A stretch of 64,000 nt of DNA from the NCBI GenBank assembly GCA_050249695.1, contig JBFWQA010000003.1:1-64000 (forward strand), given 5' to 3'. The DNA comes from JACKJP01 sp050249695. GTDB lineage: Bacteria > Pseudomonadota > Alphaproteobacteria > Rhizobiales > Tepidamorphaceae. Shown one piece after another: positions 26,621 through 35,366 of the stretch. Position 1 is the first letter of the stretch, and every line of letters begins with the position of its first letter. The notes beneath the pieces were generated by a model. It saw nothing but the letters and a program-made list of their open reading frames with translations, ran no database searches and had not been told where the DNA came from. The position numbers were made by a program, and so were the translations under genes.

Positions 26621-27181
26621 TCATGTGGCTGGATCCGTCTTGGCAGATTCGGACAGGATGCCGCTTGCATATCGCACCAGACCGAGCAGCAATCGCAGCC
26701 ACAGCAGCGCCAGCGAGACCGGGACGACCAGCTTGCTCGGCCAGACCGGCAGCTCGATGTCCATCGTCGAGTCGCCGAGCGTCAGGGCACGATAGAAGCT
26801 GAACCAGGTCGCGTAGACGAGTATGCCGATCACGACGAGCGCGACGATGATCCCGAATATCTCGATCGCATCGCGCCAACGTCTGGACAGAAGTTGGGGT
26901 ACGAATTCCATGCGTATGTGGGCGCCGATATGTTCGGCGTAGGCGATGCCCATGAACGCAAGCAGCGCCGATGATTGCTCCACATAGTCGATGTAGCCGC
27001 GGATCGGCGCATTGAACAAAAGGCGGGACAGCACCTGATATACGGCCGTCATCATCAGCGTGAAAATCGCCAGTGCGCCAACGACGATGAAAGCCTGTTC
27101 GATCCGTGACAGAACGAGATCGACGATGCCGGTCGGCGGCGGCAGCGATTCATACTCGTCGACTGCGTGATCTTGCGCCAT
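26621..27181 (-). CDS. dctQ: TRAP transporter small permease DctQ
   Basis: This 186-aa protein has four predicted membrane helices and the DctQ pattern, with RIEQAFIVVGALAIFTLMMT near residue 26 and the AYAEHIGAHIRMEFV segment after helix 2. It anchors the large permease of the same operon. It lies 57 bp upstream of dctM and 139 bp downstream of dctP, separated from the latter by a nested hairpin. It has an unusually long N-terminal cytoplasmic stretch of about 25 residues. Confidence 0.9.
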   Translation of the reverse strand: MAQDHAVDEYESLPPPTGIVDLVLSRIEQAFIVVGALAIFTLMMTAVYQVLSRLLFNAPIRGYIDYVEQSSALLAFMGIAYAEHIGAHIRMEFVPQLLSRRWRDAIEIFGIIVALVVIGILVYATWFSFYRALTLGDSTMDIELPVWPSKLVVPVSLALLWLRLLLGLVRYASGILSESAKTDPAT

Positions 27182-27266
27182 CGTGGGTCCCCCGCATTTT
27201 CGATCGCCTGCCGGACCATTCCCCCGGCTGGCAAGAGAGCGCCGTCAAACTTTAGGCGTTCAGTAT

Positions 27267-27300
27267 CGGGCCGCAACCAGCCAAGGCTGACCGCGGCCCG
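27267..27300 (-). terminator. dctP-dctQ intergenic hairpin
   Basis: CGGGCCGC at 27267-27274 pairs with GCGGCCCG at 27293-27300, and the loop holds a second stem CAGCC/GGCTG. The structure starts 21 nt after the dctP stop. No T-run follows, so it is likely an attenuator that raises binding-protein expression over the permeases. Confidence 0.5.
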
Positions 27301-27320
27301 CATAGGACATGCCTGCCGGT

Positions 27321-28355
27321 CTAGTTTGAGCCGGCTTTGGCGGCATCGAGAACGAACTGGAGAATTTCCTTGCCCGGCACGCCGTCCTTCTCACGCGCTT
27401 CGGCCCATTCGTCCCAAACCGGCTTGCCGGCTGCCTGACGGAACTGGTTCAACTGACTTTCATCGAGTTTGACGAGTTTCAACTTATCGTTGCTGCCGAG
27501 CTTCTCCAGCGATTTCTTATCGCCTTCGGTGATCGCCTTGATCTGGGCTTCGTAGGCAACCTCGCGCGCCTTCTGCAACAGTTCCTTGTACTGCGCCGGC
27601 AGGGCCTCGTAGTCACTGATGCTGAGCACCAGCGGATAACCGATCGTGCCGAGCCCCAGATTGGTCGTCATCCAAGCGCCGATCTCGTAGGTCTTGAAGG
27701 AGTCGTGCGCGTAGAACGGCAACGCGACGACATCGAGCAGGCCTCGGTCGAACGCGTTGTAGATCTCCGGCGCCGGAACACTGGTTGCAACAGCGCCAAT
27801 CTTCTCAAGTGCCTGACCCATGCCGCCCAGCGCGCGGACGCGCTTGCCCTTCATGACGTCCAGACTCGTCGGGGCCTCTCCCTTGCCGACAAGTTCGTAC
27901 TGCGGCAACAGGCTCGACATGAACGGCACGCCGTTCCAGGCCGCAAACTCCGCCTTCACGCGCGGATCGGCGTGCAGCTTGTCATGTACCTTGCGCTGCG
28001 TATTGATATCGCCGAGCGGCAGAAACGGCAGATCCAGCACGGTATAGAGCGGCAGGCGCGCCGGCGTGTAGGAAGCCGAGACGAGCGCCCCCTGCACGGA
28101 ACCGATCTTCAGCAGGTCTAGAAACTCCTTGGGCTCGCCGAACGTGCCGTAACCGATGGTGATTGTAAATTTGCCATCAGTTTCGGCTTCGACGTATTTC
28201 TTCATCTCTTCGAGGAGTGTCGTGGCGGCGCGCGGCTTGCCGAACGTGGCGAAGCGCCAGTTGACGCTCGGTCCGTCGACCTTGGCGAAGGCGGGCGCAG
28301 CAAGCAGCATAGCCGTGGCCAAGAGCGCGATCTTCTTCATAAATTTCATCGTCAT
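27321..28355 (-). CDS. dctP: TRAP transporter solute-binding protein, DctP family
   Basis: The 344-aa protein starts with a signal peptide (MKKIALLATAMLLAAPAFA after two leading residues) and continues as a DctP-type binding protein. GGGAGG is six bases before the ATG at 28355. It resembles the DctP at 387 in several segments, for example VNWRFATFGKPRA against the VKWLFSLWGNRRA of that protein, and both have the GLLD/GLID motif. It opens the dctPQM operon. Promoter DNA upstream is strongly AT-rich, and the MarR gene is divergent beyond it. Confidence 0.9.
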   Translation of the reverse strand: MTMKFMKKIALLATAMLLAAPAFAKVDGPSVNWRFATFGKPRAATTLLEEMKKYVEAETDGKFTITIGYGTFGEPKEFLDLLKIGSVQGALVSASYTPARLPLYTVLDLPFLPLGDINTQRKVHDKLHADPRVKAEFAAWNGVPFMSSLLPQYELVGKGEAPTSLDVMKGKRVRALGGMGQALEKIGAVATSVPAPEIYNAFDRGLLDVVALPFYAHDSFKTYEIGAWMTTNLGLGTIGYPLVLSISDYEALPAQYKELLQKAREVAYEAQIKAITEGDKKSLEKLGSNDKLKLVKLDESQLNQFRQAAGKPVWDEWAEAREKDGVPGKEILQFVLDAAKAGSN

Positions 28356-29025
28356 AGCCTCCCTTTTTATCAGCGGCCGTTTTCCGACCTAACCTACTGT
28401 ATCATATGAACAACCATTTAAATAGTAAGATAATACGGACTGGTCGCATATATGAAATATAGAGTATAAAAAAATTCCCTTTGGTATAAATTCAGACGAA
28501 TTTTGGTGCGCGTCCCAGGAGTCCGGCGGCTTATCGAGCGTGGCGTCCTGTAAGGTGATGACCCACCGGACTCTTGCGCACCGATAAGTACCCACCGCTG
28601 ACCCGCTTTGGGTGACGAATTGGAAAAGCACCTCGGTCCGGCCTCCGGAAAGATACCAGGACAAGTCTTGCGGCCGCTTGCGCGAACTCAGGGACGAGGC
28701 CTGCTTGTCATTCGGAGTGACGACCTGCCGCGGCTGCAAATCGCGGTCCGGAATGAAGTTGGGGGTGCGGTTTGCCGCATTCCAGATACCGGCGGACGCC
28801 ACAGGAACCCTCACTCCCTCATCGGACGTCTCATGGCCCGAGTTCGCGGACTTTGCGCTTCATCCGTGATAGTACTGCGGCATTCTTTATGGGATAGTAC
28901 TTGTTGAAATGATCAATGCGTTAGGCACGCGATCGTTGTTGAGCGCGTCAGACTGAGAATCGGTTATGCATCTGAAAAAATCAGGGTTGGCCACAACCCG
29001 TTACCCCTGCTGACGAGAGGCCAGA
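28356..29025. promoter_or_regulatory. 670-bp divergent intergenic region with paired ATAGTACT repeats
   Basis: No credible gene lies here; the open frames at 28389-28814 and 28608-28907 have no recognisable domain or ribosome site. The dctP side is AT-rich (28380-28490). Near the MarR gene, ATAGTACT occurs at 28869-28876 and again at 28894-28901, 25 bp apart, 125-157 bp upstream of the MarR start. A pair with the same spacing and shared internal bases is found upstream of the ABC importer at 52274-52306. The central 300 bp looks like decayed coding DNA but I could not identify it. Confidence 0.5.
28869..28901 (+). promoter_or_regulatory. Paired ATAGTACT repeat, copy A (candidate MarR operator)
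   Basis: Reading plus strand: ATAGTACTGC, a 15-base middle with CTTTA at its centre, then ATAGTACTT. The minus strand at 52274-52306 has the same ends, the same 25-bp period and CTTTA in the same place. Two 8-bp matches, plus flanking GC and T, at equal spacing are unlikely by chance. The MarR regulator just downstream is the obvious candidate binder. Confidence 0.55.
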
Positions 29026-29517
29026 ATGAGCAAGAGGGGCGCACCATCAAGCCAGCCTTCGGGTCCCAAGGACTTTCGCATCGGATTTCTCGTTCACGAC
29101 GTGTCCCGCGTTCGCAGCACACTTTTCGACAGCCAGATGAAACCGCTTGGCATGACCCGTTCGCGCTGGTGGGCGCTCGCCCAACTGTCGAGGTCGCTCA
29201 GCTACAATGGCGTTGACGGCATGCTGCAGACGGAGCTTGCCGAAATCATGGATGTCGGCAAGGTGACGGTCGGGGGATTGATGGATCACCTGGAGGCGGC
29301 CGGACTCGTGGAACGGCGCCCTGATCCGCACGACCGGCGCGCCAAACGCGTTCACATCACCGAGAACGGCCACAAGGCGCTCGCAAAGATGAAGAAGGTG
29401 GGTCAACGATTGAATCGTCAGGTGCTGGACGGAATTCCGCCGGAGCATGTGAAGATCGCCGAGGACGTGCTGTCCAGGATGCGCGCGAACATCGTGGACA
29501 TCCTGAACGAAGAGTAA
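29026..29517 (+). CDS. MarR-family transcriptional regulator
   Basis: This 163-aa regulator has the MarR winged helix in its middle: LQTELAEIMDVGKVTVGGLM as the recognition region at about 67-86, followed by the wing DPHDRRAKRVHIT. MarR proteins act as dimers and often release DNA on binding phenolic or acyl-CoA ligands. It stands alone between a TRAP operon and the six-gene operon starting at 29842. Paired ATAGTACT repeats upstream suggest autoregulation and control of the importer at 47-52 kb. Confidence 0.87.
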   Translation: MSKRGAPSSQPSGPKDFRIGFLVHDVSRVRSTLFDSQMKPLGMTRSRWWALAQLSRSLSYNGVDGMLQTELAEIMDVGKVTVGGLMDHLEAAGLVERRPDPHDRRAKRVHITENGHKALAKMKKVGQRLNRQVLDGIPPEHVKIAEDVLSRMRANIVDILNEE

Positions 29518-29523
29518 GCCTGA

Positions 29524-29539
29524 AGCGCGCGAACGCGCT
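29524..29539 (+). terminator. Hairpin after the MarR gene
   Basis: AGCGCG, loop CGAA and CGCGCT form a stable 6-bp stem 6 nt after the MarR stop. There is no clear T-run. Confidence 0.35.
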
Positions 29540-29841
29540 CGCAAGGGCGTAACGTTCGTGCCTACCCGGCGCGCAGTGCAACGCCGTGACCGTCTTTCCA
29601 TGGCGGTTATAAGGCGTATCGACGCTGGACGGCCGCGCGAACCGACCGGAACATCCCCGGTCTATTCGCCGATCTTGCGCGAGCCGCGCCCCATAAGCGA
29701 TCCGGTTTCATACGCATTTTCCACAGATGCCGGTTGGATTTCCTCCCGATTGCCTCTGAAATAGCACAGAGAATCGCCGATTATAGTTTGCTTCAGTATC
29801 GAACTGCATATAACTATATCGTTTGCTAGGGACCATAAGAA
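29540..29841 (+). promoter_or_regulatory. Promoter region of the 29.8-37.0 kb operon
   Basis: I see no gene in this stretch. TATAGTT at 29782-29788 and AACTATA at 29812-29818 form a 7-bp inverted repeat with a 23-nt spacer, 24-60 bp before the first gene, a good operator position. The region is AT-rich from about 29740 on. Confidence 0.4.
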
Positions 29842-31281
29842 ATGAGAGCGGCCATGGAGTTCGGAATTTTGTCGTTGGGCGCATATGTGCCTCGCCTCAG
29901 GCTTTCGCGGAAGGCGATCGCCGATGCACATCGCTGGATGGCGCCTTCGCTGAACGGCAAGGGCGAACGGTCGTTCTGCAGCCACGACGAGGACAGCGTG
30001 ACGATGGCGGTCGAAGCGCTGCGCGATTGCGTTGCTCCAGCTGCGCGCGCCGGTATCGAGACCTTGACGCTCGCGTCGACGACCCTGCCCTATTCAGACA
30101 TGTCGAATGCGGCGATCGTGGCTGGAGCGTGCGACCTTCCCGCGTCCGTTCGCTGCTCGGAAAGCACCGGCTCGCAACGCGCCGCGACGTCGGCACTGAT
30201 CCCCGCTCTCAGGAACACGAAGGAGGAAAGCGTCGTCGTCGCGTCGGATCGCCTTCAGGCCAAACCCGCCAGCGCACAGGAGGTGGCGAACGGCGCGGGC
30301 GCGGCGGCCGTCCGGATCGGCATGGGAGAGCCGGTCGCCAAATTCCTCGGCGCTGGCAGCGTCTCGATGAATTTTCCCGACCATGTGCGCGCCTCGGAGA
30401 ACCAGGACGCCTATTATTGGGAAGAGCGCTGGATCCGCGACGAAGGCTACGAGAAGCTGATCCCGCCGGCAGTGGAGGCTGCCCTGGCCGATGCCGGCGT
30501 CGGGATCGAGGCCATGGACCACTTCGTCATGCCGGCATCGATCCGTAAAGGGGCCGATGCGGTTGCCCGCAGGCTCGGCTTCAAGGGCACGGTCGCGGAC
30601 GATCTTTCCGCCAATTGCGGTGATACCGGTGCTGCGCATGCATTGCTGATGCTCGGCCTGGTCCTTGAGACGGCGGAGAAGGGCCAGAAGATCCTGATCG
30701 TCGGGTTCGGTCAGGGCGCCGACGCGATCGTGCTGGAAGCCACCGGCAGGCGCTCGCAAGGGCGTGGCGTGTCAGGCGCGCTCACCGACAAGCTCGTCAC
30801 CCATGACTATATGCGGTTCCTGTCCTTCTATGGCCGGATCGATCTGGAATGGGGCATGCGTGCCGAGGGCGCCGAGAAGGCCGCGCTCACCAATGTCTGG
30901 CGAGCCGCCCCGCAGCTCTCCGCCTTCAAGGCCGGCAAATGCCCGAAATGCGGCACCGTTCAGTTTCCGCAACTGCCGGTATGCGTGAGCGCGGGCTGCG
31001 GCGCCTCGCGCGACGATTTCGAACAGGTCTCGCTCGCGGACGAGCCGGCACGGCAACTGACCTATACGGCAGACTATCTCTCCTATCACCCCGCGCCCCC
31101 GCTCCATATCGGCTTCGTCCAGTTCCGGAACGGCGCGCGGCTCTACATGGAGACCTGCGACACAACCAGCGAGGCGCTGGATGTGGGGCTGCCGCTTCGC
31201 ATCGTATTTCGCATCAAGAGAATCGACCCCCGCAACGGATTCCGGCGCTATTTCTGGAAAGCGACGCCGGAAAAACTATAG
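29842..31281 (+). CDS. HMG-CoA-synthase-like thiolase-fold protein fused to DUF35
   Basis: The 479-aa protein has two parts. Residues 6-335 resemble the HMG-CoA synthase/KAS III branch of the thiolase superfamily. Residues about 360-479 are a DUF35 domain with an intact zinc ribbon (Cys367, Cys370, Cys381, Cys386) followed by the OB fold. At the expected nucleophile the sequence reads STGSQRAATSAL at 108-119, with Ser111 in place of Cys, so ordinary HMG-CoA synthase chemistry is doubtful. It is followed 12 bp later by an SCP2-type thiolase and opens a six-gene operon. It may be a scaffold or a lyase for that thiolase. Confidence 0.75.
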   Translation: MRAAMEFGILSLGAYVPRLRLSRKAIADAHRWMAPSLNGKGERSFCSHDEDSVTMAVEALRDCVAPAARAGIETLTLASTTLPYSDMSNAAIVAGACDLPASVRCSESTGSQRAATSALIPALRNTKEESVVVASDRLQAKPASAQEVANGAGAAAVRIGMGEPVAKFLGAGSVSMNFPDHVRASENQDAYYWEERWIRDEGYEKLIPPAVEAALADAGVGIEAMDHFVMPASIRKGADAVARRLGFKGTVADDLSANCGDTGAAHALLMLGLVLETAEKGQKILIVGFGQGADAIVLEATGRRSQGRGVSGALTDKLVTHDYMRFLSFYGRIDLEWGMRAEGAEKAALTNVWRAAPQLSAFKAGKCPKCGTVQFPQLPVCVSAGCGASRDDFEQVSLADEPARQLTYTADYLSYHPAPPLHIGFVQFRNGARLYMETCDTTSEALDVGLPLRIVFRIKRIDPRNGFRRYFWKATPEKL

Positions 31282-31293
31282 GAGGCCCGGACT

Positions 31294-32493
31294 ATGGCCA
31301 CTGGAATCAAGGATAAGGTCGCCATCATCGGGATGGGATGCTCGAAATTCGGCGAGCGGTGGGACGCGGGCGCGGACGACCTGATGGTCGAAGCGTTCAA
31401 TGAGGCGCTGGGCGACGCCGGTATCGAGCGCGCGCAGATCGACGCCGCCTGGTACGGGTCAGGGCTGGATGCCGCCAATGTCGGCAACTCCGCCATTCCT
31501 GCATCGACCGCGCTTCGCCTGGATGGCATTCCATTCAGCCGCATGGAAAACATGTGCGCCACCGGAACCGAGGCCCTGCGCGGCGCGGTATACGCGGTGG
31601 CGGCAGGCGCCTGCGACATCGCGCTGGCGATTGGCGCGGAGAAGCTTAAGGACACGGGCTTCGGCGGCCTGCCGAACGGGTTCAAGGGAACCTTCAACGA
31701 CCTGTGGCTCACCATTGGTTCAGCTCCGGCCGGCTTTGCCCAGCTCGCGGCGGGCTACCGCACCAAGCATCAGATATCCAAAGAGGATCTGAAGAAGGCG
31801 CTTGCCCATGTTTCGTGGAAGAGTCACCAGAACGGCACGCTCAGCCCCAAGGCGCATCTGCGCAAGGCGGTCGACATGGAGACGATCCTGAATGCGCCGA
31901 TGATCGCCGATCCACTGGGCCTTTACGATTGCTGCGGCGTCAGCGACGGGGCCGCCTGTGCCATCGTAACGACACCCGAAATCGCCCGCTCGCTCGGCAA
32001 GAAGGATCTTGTCACCGTCAAGGCTCTGCAACTGTCGATCAGCTCGGGAATCGAGTCGACTACCGACCGGTGGGACGGCAGCCAGGTCTGGAATACAAGA
32101 AGGGCGGCCAAGAAGGCCTATGAGGAAGCCGGCATCACCAATCCGCGCGAGCAGCTCAGCCTTATGGAGGTTCATGACTGCTTCTCGATCACGGAACTCG
32201 TGACGATGGAAGATCTGTTCGTCTCCGGCGAAGGCGAGGCGGTCAGGGACATCATGAACGGCTTTTACGATCGCGACGGCGGCGTGCCCTGCCAGGTCGA
32301 CGGCGGACTGAAGTGCTTCGGTCATCCGATCGGCGCTTCGGGCCTGCGCATGGCGTACGAAAACTACAATCAGCTTCTCGGCCGCGCCGGTGAGCGCCAG
32401 ATCAAGAATGCCTCGATCGGGCTGAGCCACAATCTGGGAGGCGTACCCTACCAGGGCATCGCCGCGATTTCGATTCTCGGGCTCATGGGCTGA
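31294..32493 (+). CDS. SCP2/SCP-x type thiolase
   Basis: The 399-aa thiolase keeps the catalytic residues: Cys88 in NMCATGTEA and the C-terminal GHPIGASG. This contrasts with the cysteine-less homologue at 4680. A GGAGG lies before the start, 12 bp after the DUF35 fusion, so the two are co-translated and may form a complex. It should cleave a 3-ketoacyl-CoA, releasing acetyl-CoA or propionyl-CoA; SCP-x relatives act on branched and sterol-type acyl-CoAs. Confidence 0.85.
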   Translation: MATGIKDKVAIIGMGCSKFGERWDAGADDLMVEAFNEALGDAGIERAQIDAAWYGSGLDAANVGNSAIPASTALRLDGIPFSRMENMCATGTEALRGAVYAVAAGACDIALAIGAEKLKDTGFGGLPNGFKGTFNDLWLTIGSAPAGFAQLAAGYRTKHQISKEDLKKALAHVSWKSHQNGTLSPKAHLRKAVDMETILNAPMIADPLGLYDCCGVSDGAACAIVTTPEIARSLGKKDLVTVKALQLSISSGIESTTDRWDGSQVWNTRRAAKKAYEEAGITNPREQLSLMEVHDCFSITELVTMEDLFVSGEGEAVRDIMNGFYDRDGGVPCQVDGGLKCFGHPIGASGLRMAYENYNQLLGRAGERQIKNASIGLSHNLGGVPYQGIAAISILGLMG

Positions 32494-32543
32494 AGCTGCA
32501 GGCCGAAAGCCAGCCAGGAGCAATACAGTAACGGGAGGCTGAA

Positions 32544-33698
32544 ATGCGCATGGATCGACCAATGTTCTCGCCGGAACACGAGCAGTTTCGCGACACGGTT
32601 CGCCGATTCCTCCATACCGAGCTGGTGCCTCATCACGCTCAATGGGAACGCGACAAGGTCGTGCCGCGCGAGATCTGGCGCAAGGCCGGCGAGATGGGTC
32701 TGCTGTGCCCCAACATGCCCGAGGCCTATGGCGGCGCCGGCGGGGACTGGCTCTACAACGTGGTCGTGATCGAGGAGCTTAGCCGCGCGGGCCTGACCGG
32801 GCCGGGCTTCATGGTGCATTCGGAGATGTGCGCCCCCTATATTCTCGAATATGCCTCAGAAGAGGTAAAGCGCGAATGGCTGCCGAAGATGGTCACCGGC
32901 GAGGCCATAGGGGCGATCGCACTGACGGAGCCGGGCGCGGGCAGCGACCTCAAGAACATTTCCCTGCGTGCCGAGCGTGACGGCGATCACTACGTTCTCA
33001 ACGGTCAGAAGGTTTATATCTCGAACGGCCAGAACGCCGACATTGTGATGACGGCCTCGAAGACAGACCCGGCTGCCGGCGCGAAGGGCGTGACGCTGAT
33101 CGTTGTGCCGACGAATGCACCGGGGTTCAAACGCGGAAGGAACCTAGAGAAGCTCGGCCTCAAGGCGCAGGACACCAGCGAACTTTTCTACGCGGACGTC
33201 CGTGTTCCCGTCGCAAACCGCATGGGTGAAGAAGGCTCGGGTTTCGCGATGCTGATGACCAAGCTGCCGCAGGAGCGTCTGACTCAGGCGGTCAGGTCAT
33301 GCGCGGTGTGCGAACAGACGCTCGCCGACACGGTCGCCTACGTCAAGGACCGGAAGGCTTTCGAACATACGATCGGGGACTTCCAGAACACCCAGTTCGT
33401 GCTCGCCGAGCTTGAAGCGGAAACGACCCAGTTGCGGTTCTTCGTCGACCACTGCATCCAAAGTCATATCAAAGGCGATCTCAGCCCGGTCATGGCGGCC
33501 AAGGTCAAGCTCGTCGCCTCCAACCTCCATTGCAAGGTCGTGGACCATTGCCTGCAATTCTACGGCGGCTATGGCTACATGCTCGAGTACCCGATCGCGC
33601 GCGCCTATATCGACGCCCGGATTGTCAAGATCGCCGGCGGCGCGATCGAGGTCATGAAGCAGATCATCTGGCGCGATATGGCGCGGCGCAATGCGTGA
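32544..33698 (+). CDS. Acyl-CoA dehydrogenase, long-chain/isovaleryl-like subgroup
   Basis: The 384-aa dehydrogenase has ALTEPGAGSD at 126-135 for FAD and substrate binding. The site that holds Glu in short- and medium-chain enzymes reads IAGGAIEVMK and lacks it. Instead Glu244 occurs in KLPQERL, the position of the catalytic Glu in long-chain and isovaleryl-CoA dehydrogenases. The fold end GGYGYMLEYPIARAYIDARI is typical. It lies 50 bp after the thiolase in the same operon and would introduce the 2,3 double bond. GGGAGG precedes the start. Confidence 0.87.
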   Translation: MRMDRPMFSPEHEQFRDTVRRFLHTELVPHHAQWERDKVVPREIWRKAGEMGLLCPNMPEAYGGAGGDWLYNVVVIEELSRAGLTGPGFMVHSEMCAPYILEYASEEVKREWLPKMVTGEAIGAIALTEPGAGSDLKNISLRAERDGDHYVLNGQKVYISNGQNADIVMTASKTDPAAGAKGVTLIVVPTNAPGFKRGRNLEKLGLKAQDTSELFYADVRVPVANRMGEEGSGFAMLMTKLPQERLTQAVRSCAVCEQTLADTVAYVKDRKAFEHTIGDFQNTQFVLAELEAETTQLRFFVDHCIQSHIKGDLSPVMAAKVKLVASNLHCKVVDHCLQFYGGYGYMLEYPIARAYIDARIVKIAGGAIEVMKQIIWRDMARRNA

Positions 33699-33786
33699 CG
33701 CACCAGCGTGCCCGCGAACAACAAGTTGCATGAGATAGCCGCATCCCCGAGACGGTAACCTGAGAAGAAAAAGGCGGAGGAAACAG

Positions 33787-35364
33787 GTGGTGGACGAGTT
33801 GTGGGCCAGTCCCTGGGACCATGCGCGAGAACGTCCGGACCATCCTGCGGTCATTTTCGCCGACACGGGCGAAAGGCGCTCCTACGCGCAGATGATCGGC
33901 ACGGCCAACCGTTTGGCCCACCGCCTCGTGGCCGACGGGGTTGAGGTCGGGGACTGCGTCGCAATCTTCCTTGAGAACCGAGTTGAGTATGTCGAGGCGG
34001 TCTGGGCCGCCAAGCAACTCGGCGCCTACTATGTCTGTCTGCCGCGCGACCTGACGCGGAATGACGCGGAATACATCCTGCGCAACAGCGGCGCCAAGGT
34101 TCTGATCACATCCGACACGATCGGCGAGGTTGCCGAGACCCTGCTGGAAACCGTGCCGACTTTGCGCGCCGGATACATGATCGGCGAGGCGCGCGGCGCC
34201 TTTCGCCCCTACGAAGGCGCGCTTGAAGGCATGCCGGACGAGATGGTCGAGGGCCGGCCGCGCGGTTCCTCTATGCTTTACTCGTCGGGCACCACCGGAC
34301 GCCCCAAGGGAATACGTCACCCGATCGAGAACGTACCGCCGCAGATCGCTCCTCCCCGCCATCTCTATCTTCGGGAACTCTTCCGGTTTTCGCGCGACAC
34401 CGTTTTCCTGAATCCGGGTCCTTTCTATCACACGGCCCCGTTGCGGATGATGATTCACGCCCAGCGCGAGGGCGCCACCGCGATCGCCTTTCGCCGGTTC
34501 GACGCGGAGACGGTGCTGCGGGCGATTGAGACCTTCGGCGCGACCTGCGGCATGTTCGTCCCGACGATGTTCATCCGCATGCTCGACCTGCCGGAGGCCG
34601 TCCGGGAGAGCGTGGACTTGAGCACCATGCAAGTGGCGCTGCACGGCGCCGCGCCGATGCCTCCGGCGGTGAAAGACAAAATGATCGCCTGGTGGGGCGA
34701 CTGCATCACGGAGATGTATGGCGGCACGGAAAGTATCGGTACGACGATTATCAGTGCGTCGGAGTGGAAGACACATCGCGGCTCGGTCGGCAGACCTTCC
34801 TCCATCACCCGTATCCGCATCGAGGGGCCTGACGGCAAGGACTGCCCTGCGGGCGTTCCGGGTCTTGTCCTGATGACGCAAGGCAAGCCGTTCGAATATT
34901 TCGGCGATCCGGTCAAGACCGCCGAAGCCACAAGGCCCGACCACTGGGGAACGCTCGGCGACATCGGATATCTGGACGAGGAGGGATATCTGTACCTTAC
35001 CGACCGGGCATCCAATCTGATCATTTCGGGGGGCGTCAACATTTATCCCCAGGAGGCGGAGAATGTCCTCGCCGGTCATCCCGACGTCGCCGACGTCGCC
35101 GTTTTCGGCATTCCCCATGCCGTATTCGGAGAGCAGGTCCACGCCCTTGTCGTCCCGCGAGAGGGCGTTGCCGCCGATGACGCGTTGACGGAACGGCTCA
35201 TCGCGTTCTGCCGGGACGAGATCGGCAAGATCAAGAGCCCGCGGTCGTTCGAATATGCGGACGCCCTCCCCCGCAGCGAAACGGGCAAGATACTGAAGAA
35301 ACAACTTCGCCAGCGATACTGGCCCGATAGTCCTATAAGCCGAAGCCAAGAAGCAAGGAATTGA
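33787..35364 (+). CDS. AMP-forming acyl-CoA ligase
   Basis: The 525-aa adenylate-forming ligase has SSGTTGRPKG near residue 165, the MYGGTES motif, the hinge region YLTDRASNLIISGGVNIYPQE and the catalytic Lys in RSETGKILKK. The start is GTG 33787 with GGAGG seven bases before. It activates the pathway acid to its CoA ester. It resembles the ligase at 44022 in the same segments (PLYHAAPLR against PFYHTAPLR), suggesting a shared substrate class. The next gene's start overlaps or nearly overlaps its stop. Confidence 0.88.
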   Translation: MVDELWASPWDHARERPDHPAVIFADTGERRSYAQMIGTANRLAHRLVADGVEVGDCVAIFLENRVEYVEAVWAAKQLGAYYVCLPRDLTRNDAEYILRNSGAKVLITSDTIGEVAETLLETVPTLRAGYMIGEARGAFRPYEGALEGMPDEMVEGRPRGSSMLYSSGTTGRPKGIRHPIENVPPQIAPPRHLYLRELFRFSRDTVFLNPGPFYHTAPLRMMIHAQREGATAIAFRRFDAETVLRAIETFGATCGMFVPTMFIRMLDLPEAVRESVDLSTMQVALHGAAPMPPAVKDKMIAWWGDCITEMYGGTESIGTTIISASEWKTHRGSVGRPSSITRIRIEGPDGKDCPAGVPGLVLMTQGKPFEYFGDPVKTAEATRPDHWGTLGDIGYLDEEGYLYLTDRASNLIISGGVNIYPQEAENVLAGHPDVADVAVFGIPHAVFGEQVHALVVPREGVAADDALTERLIAFCRDEIGKIKSPRSFEYADALPRSETGKILKKQLRQRYWPDSPISRSQEARN

Positions 35365-35366
35365 AC

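Noticed and set aside
28389..28907. Two open frames in the gap before the MarR gene
   Set aside because: Neither has a ribosome site, domain or plausible composition; the region is listed as intergenic.
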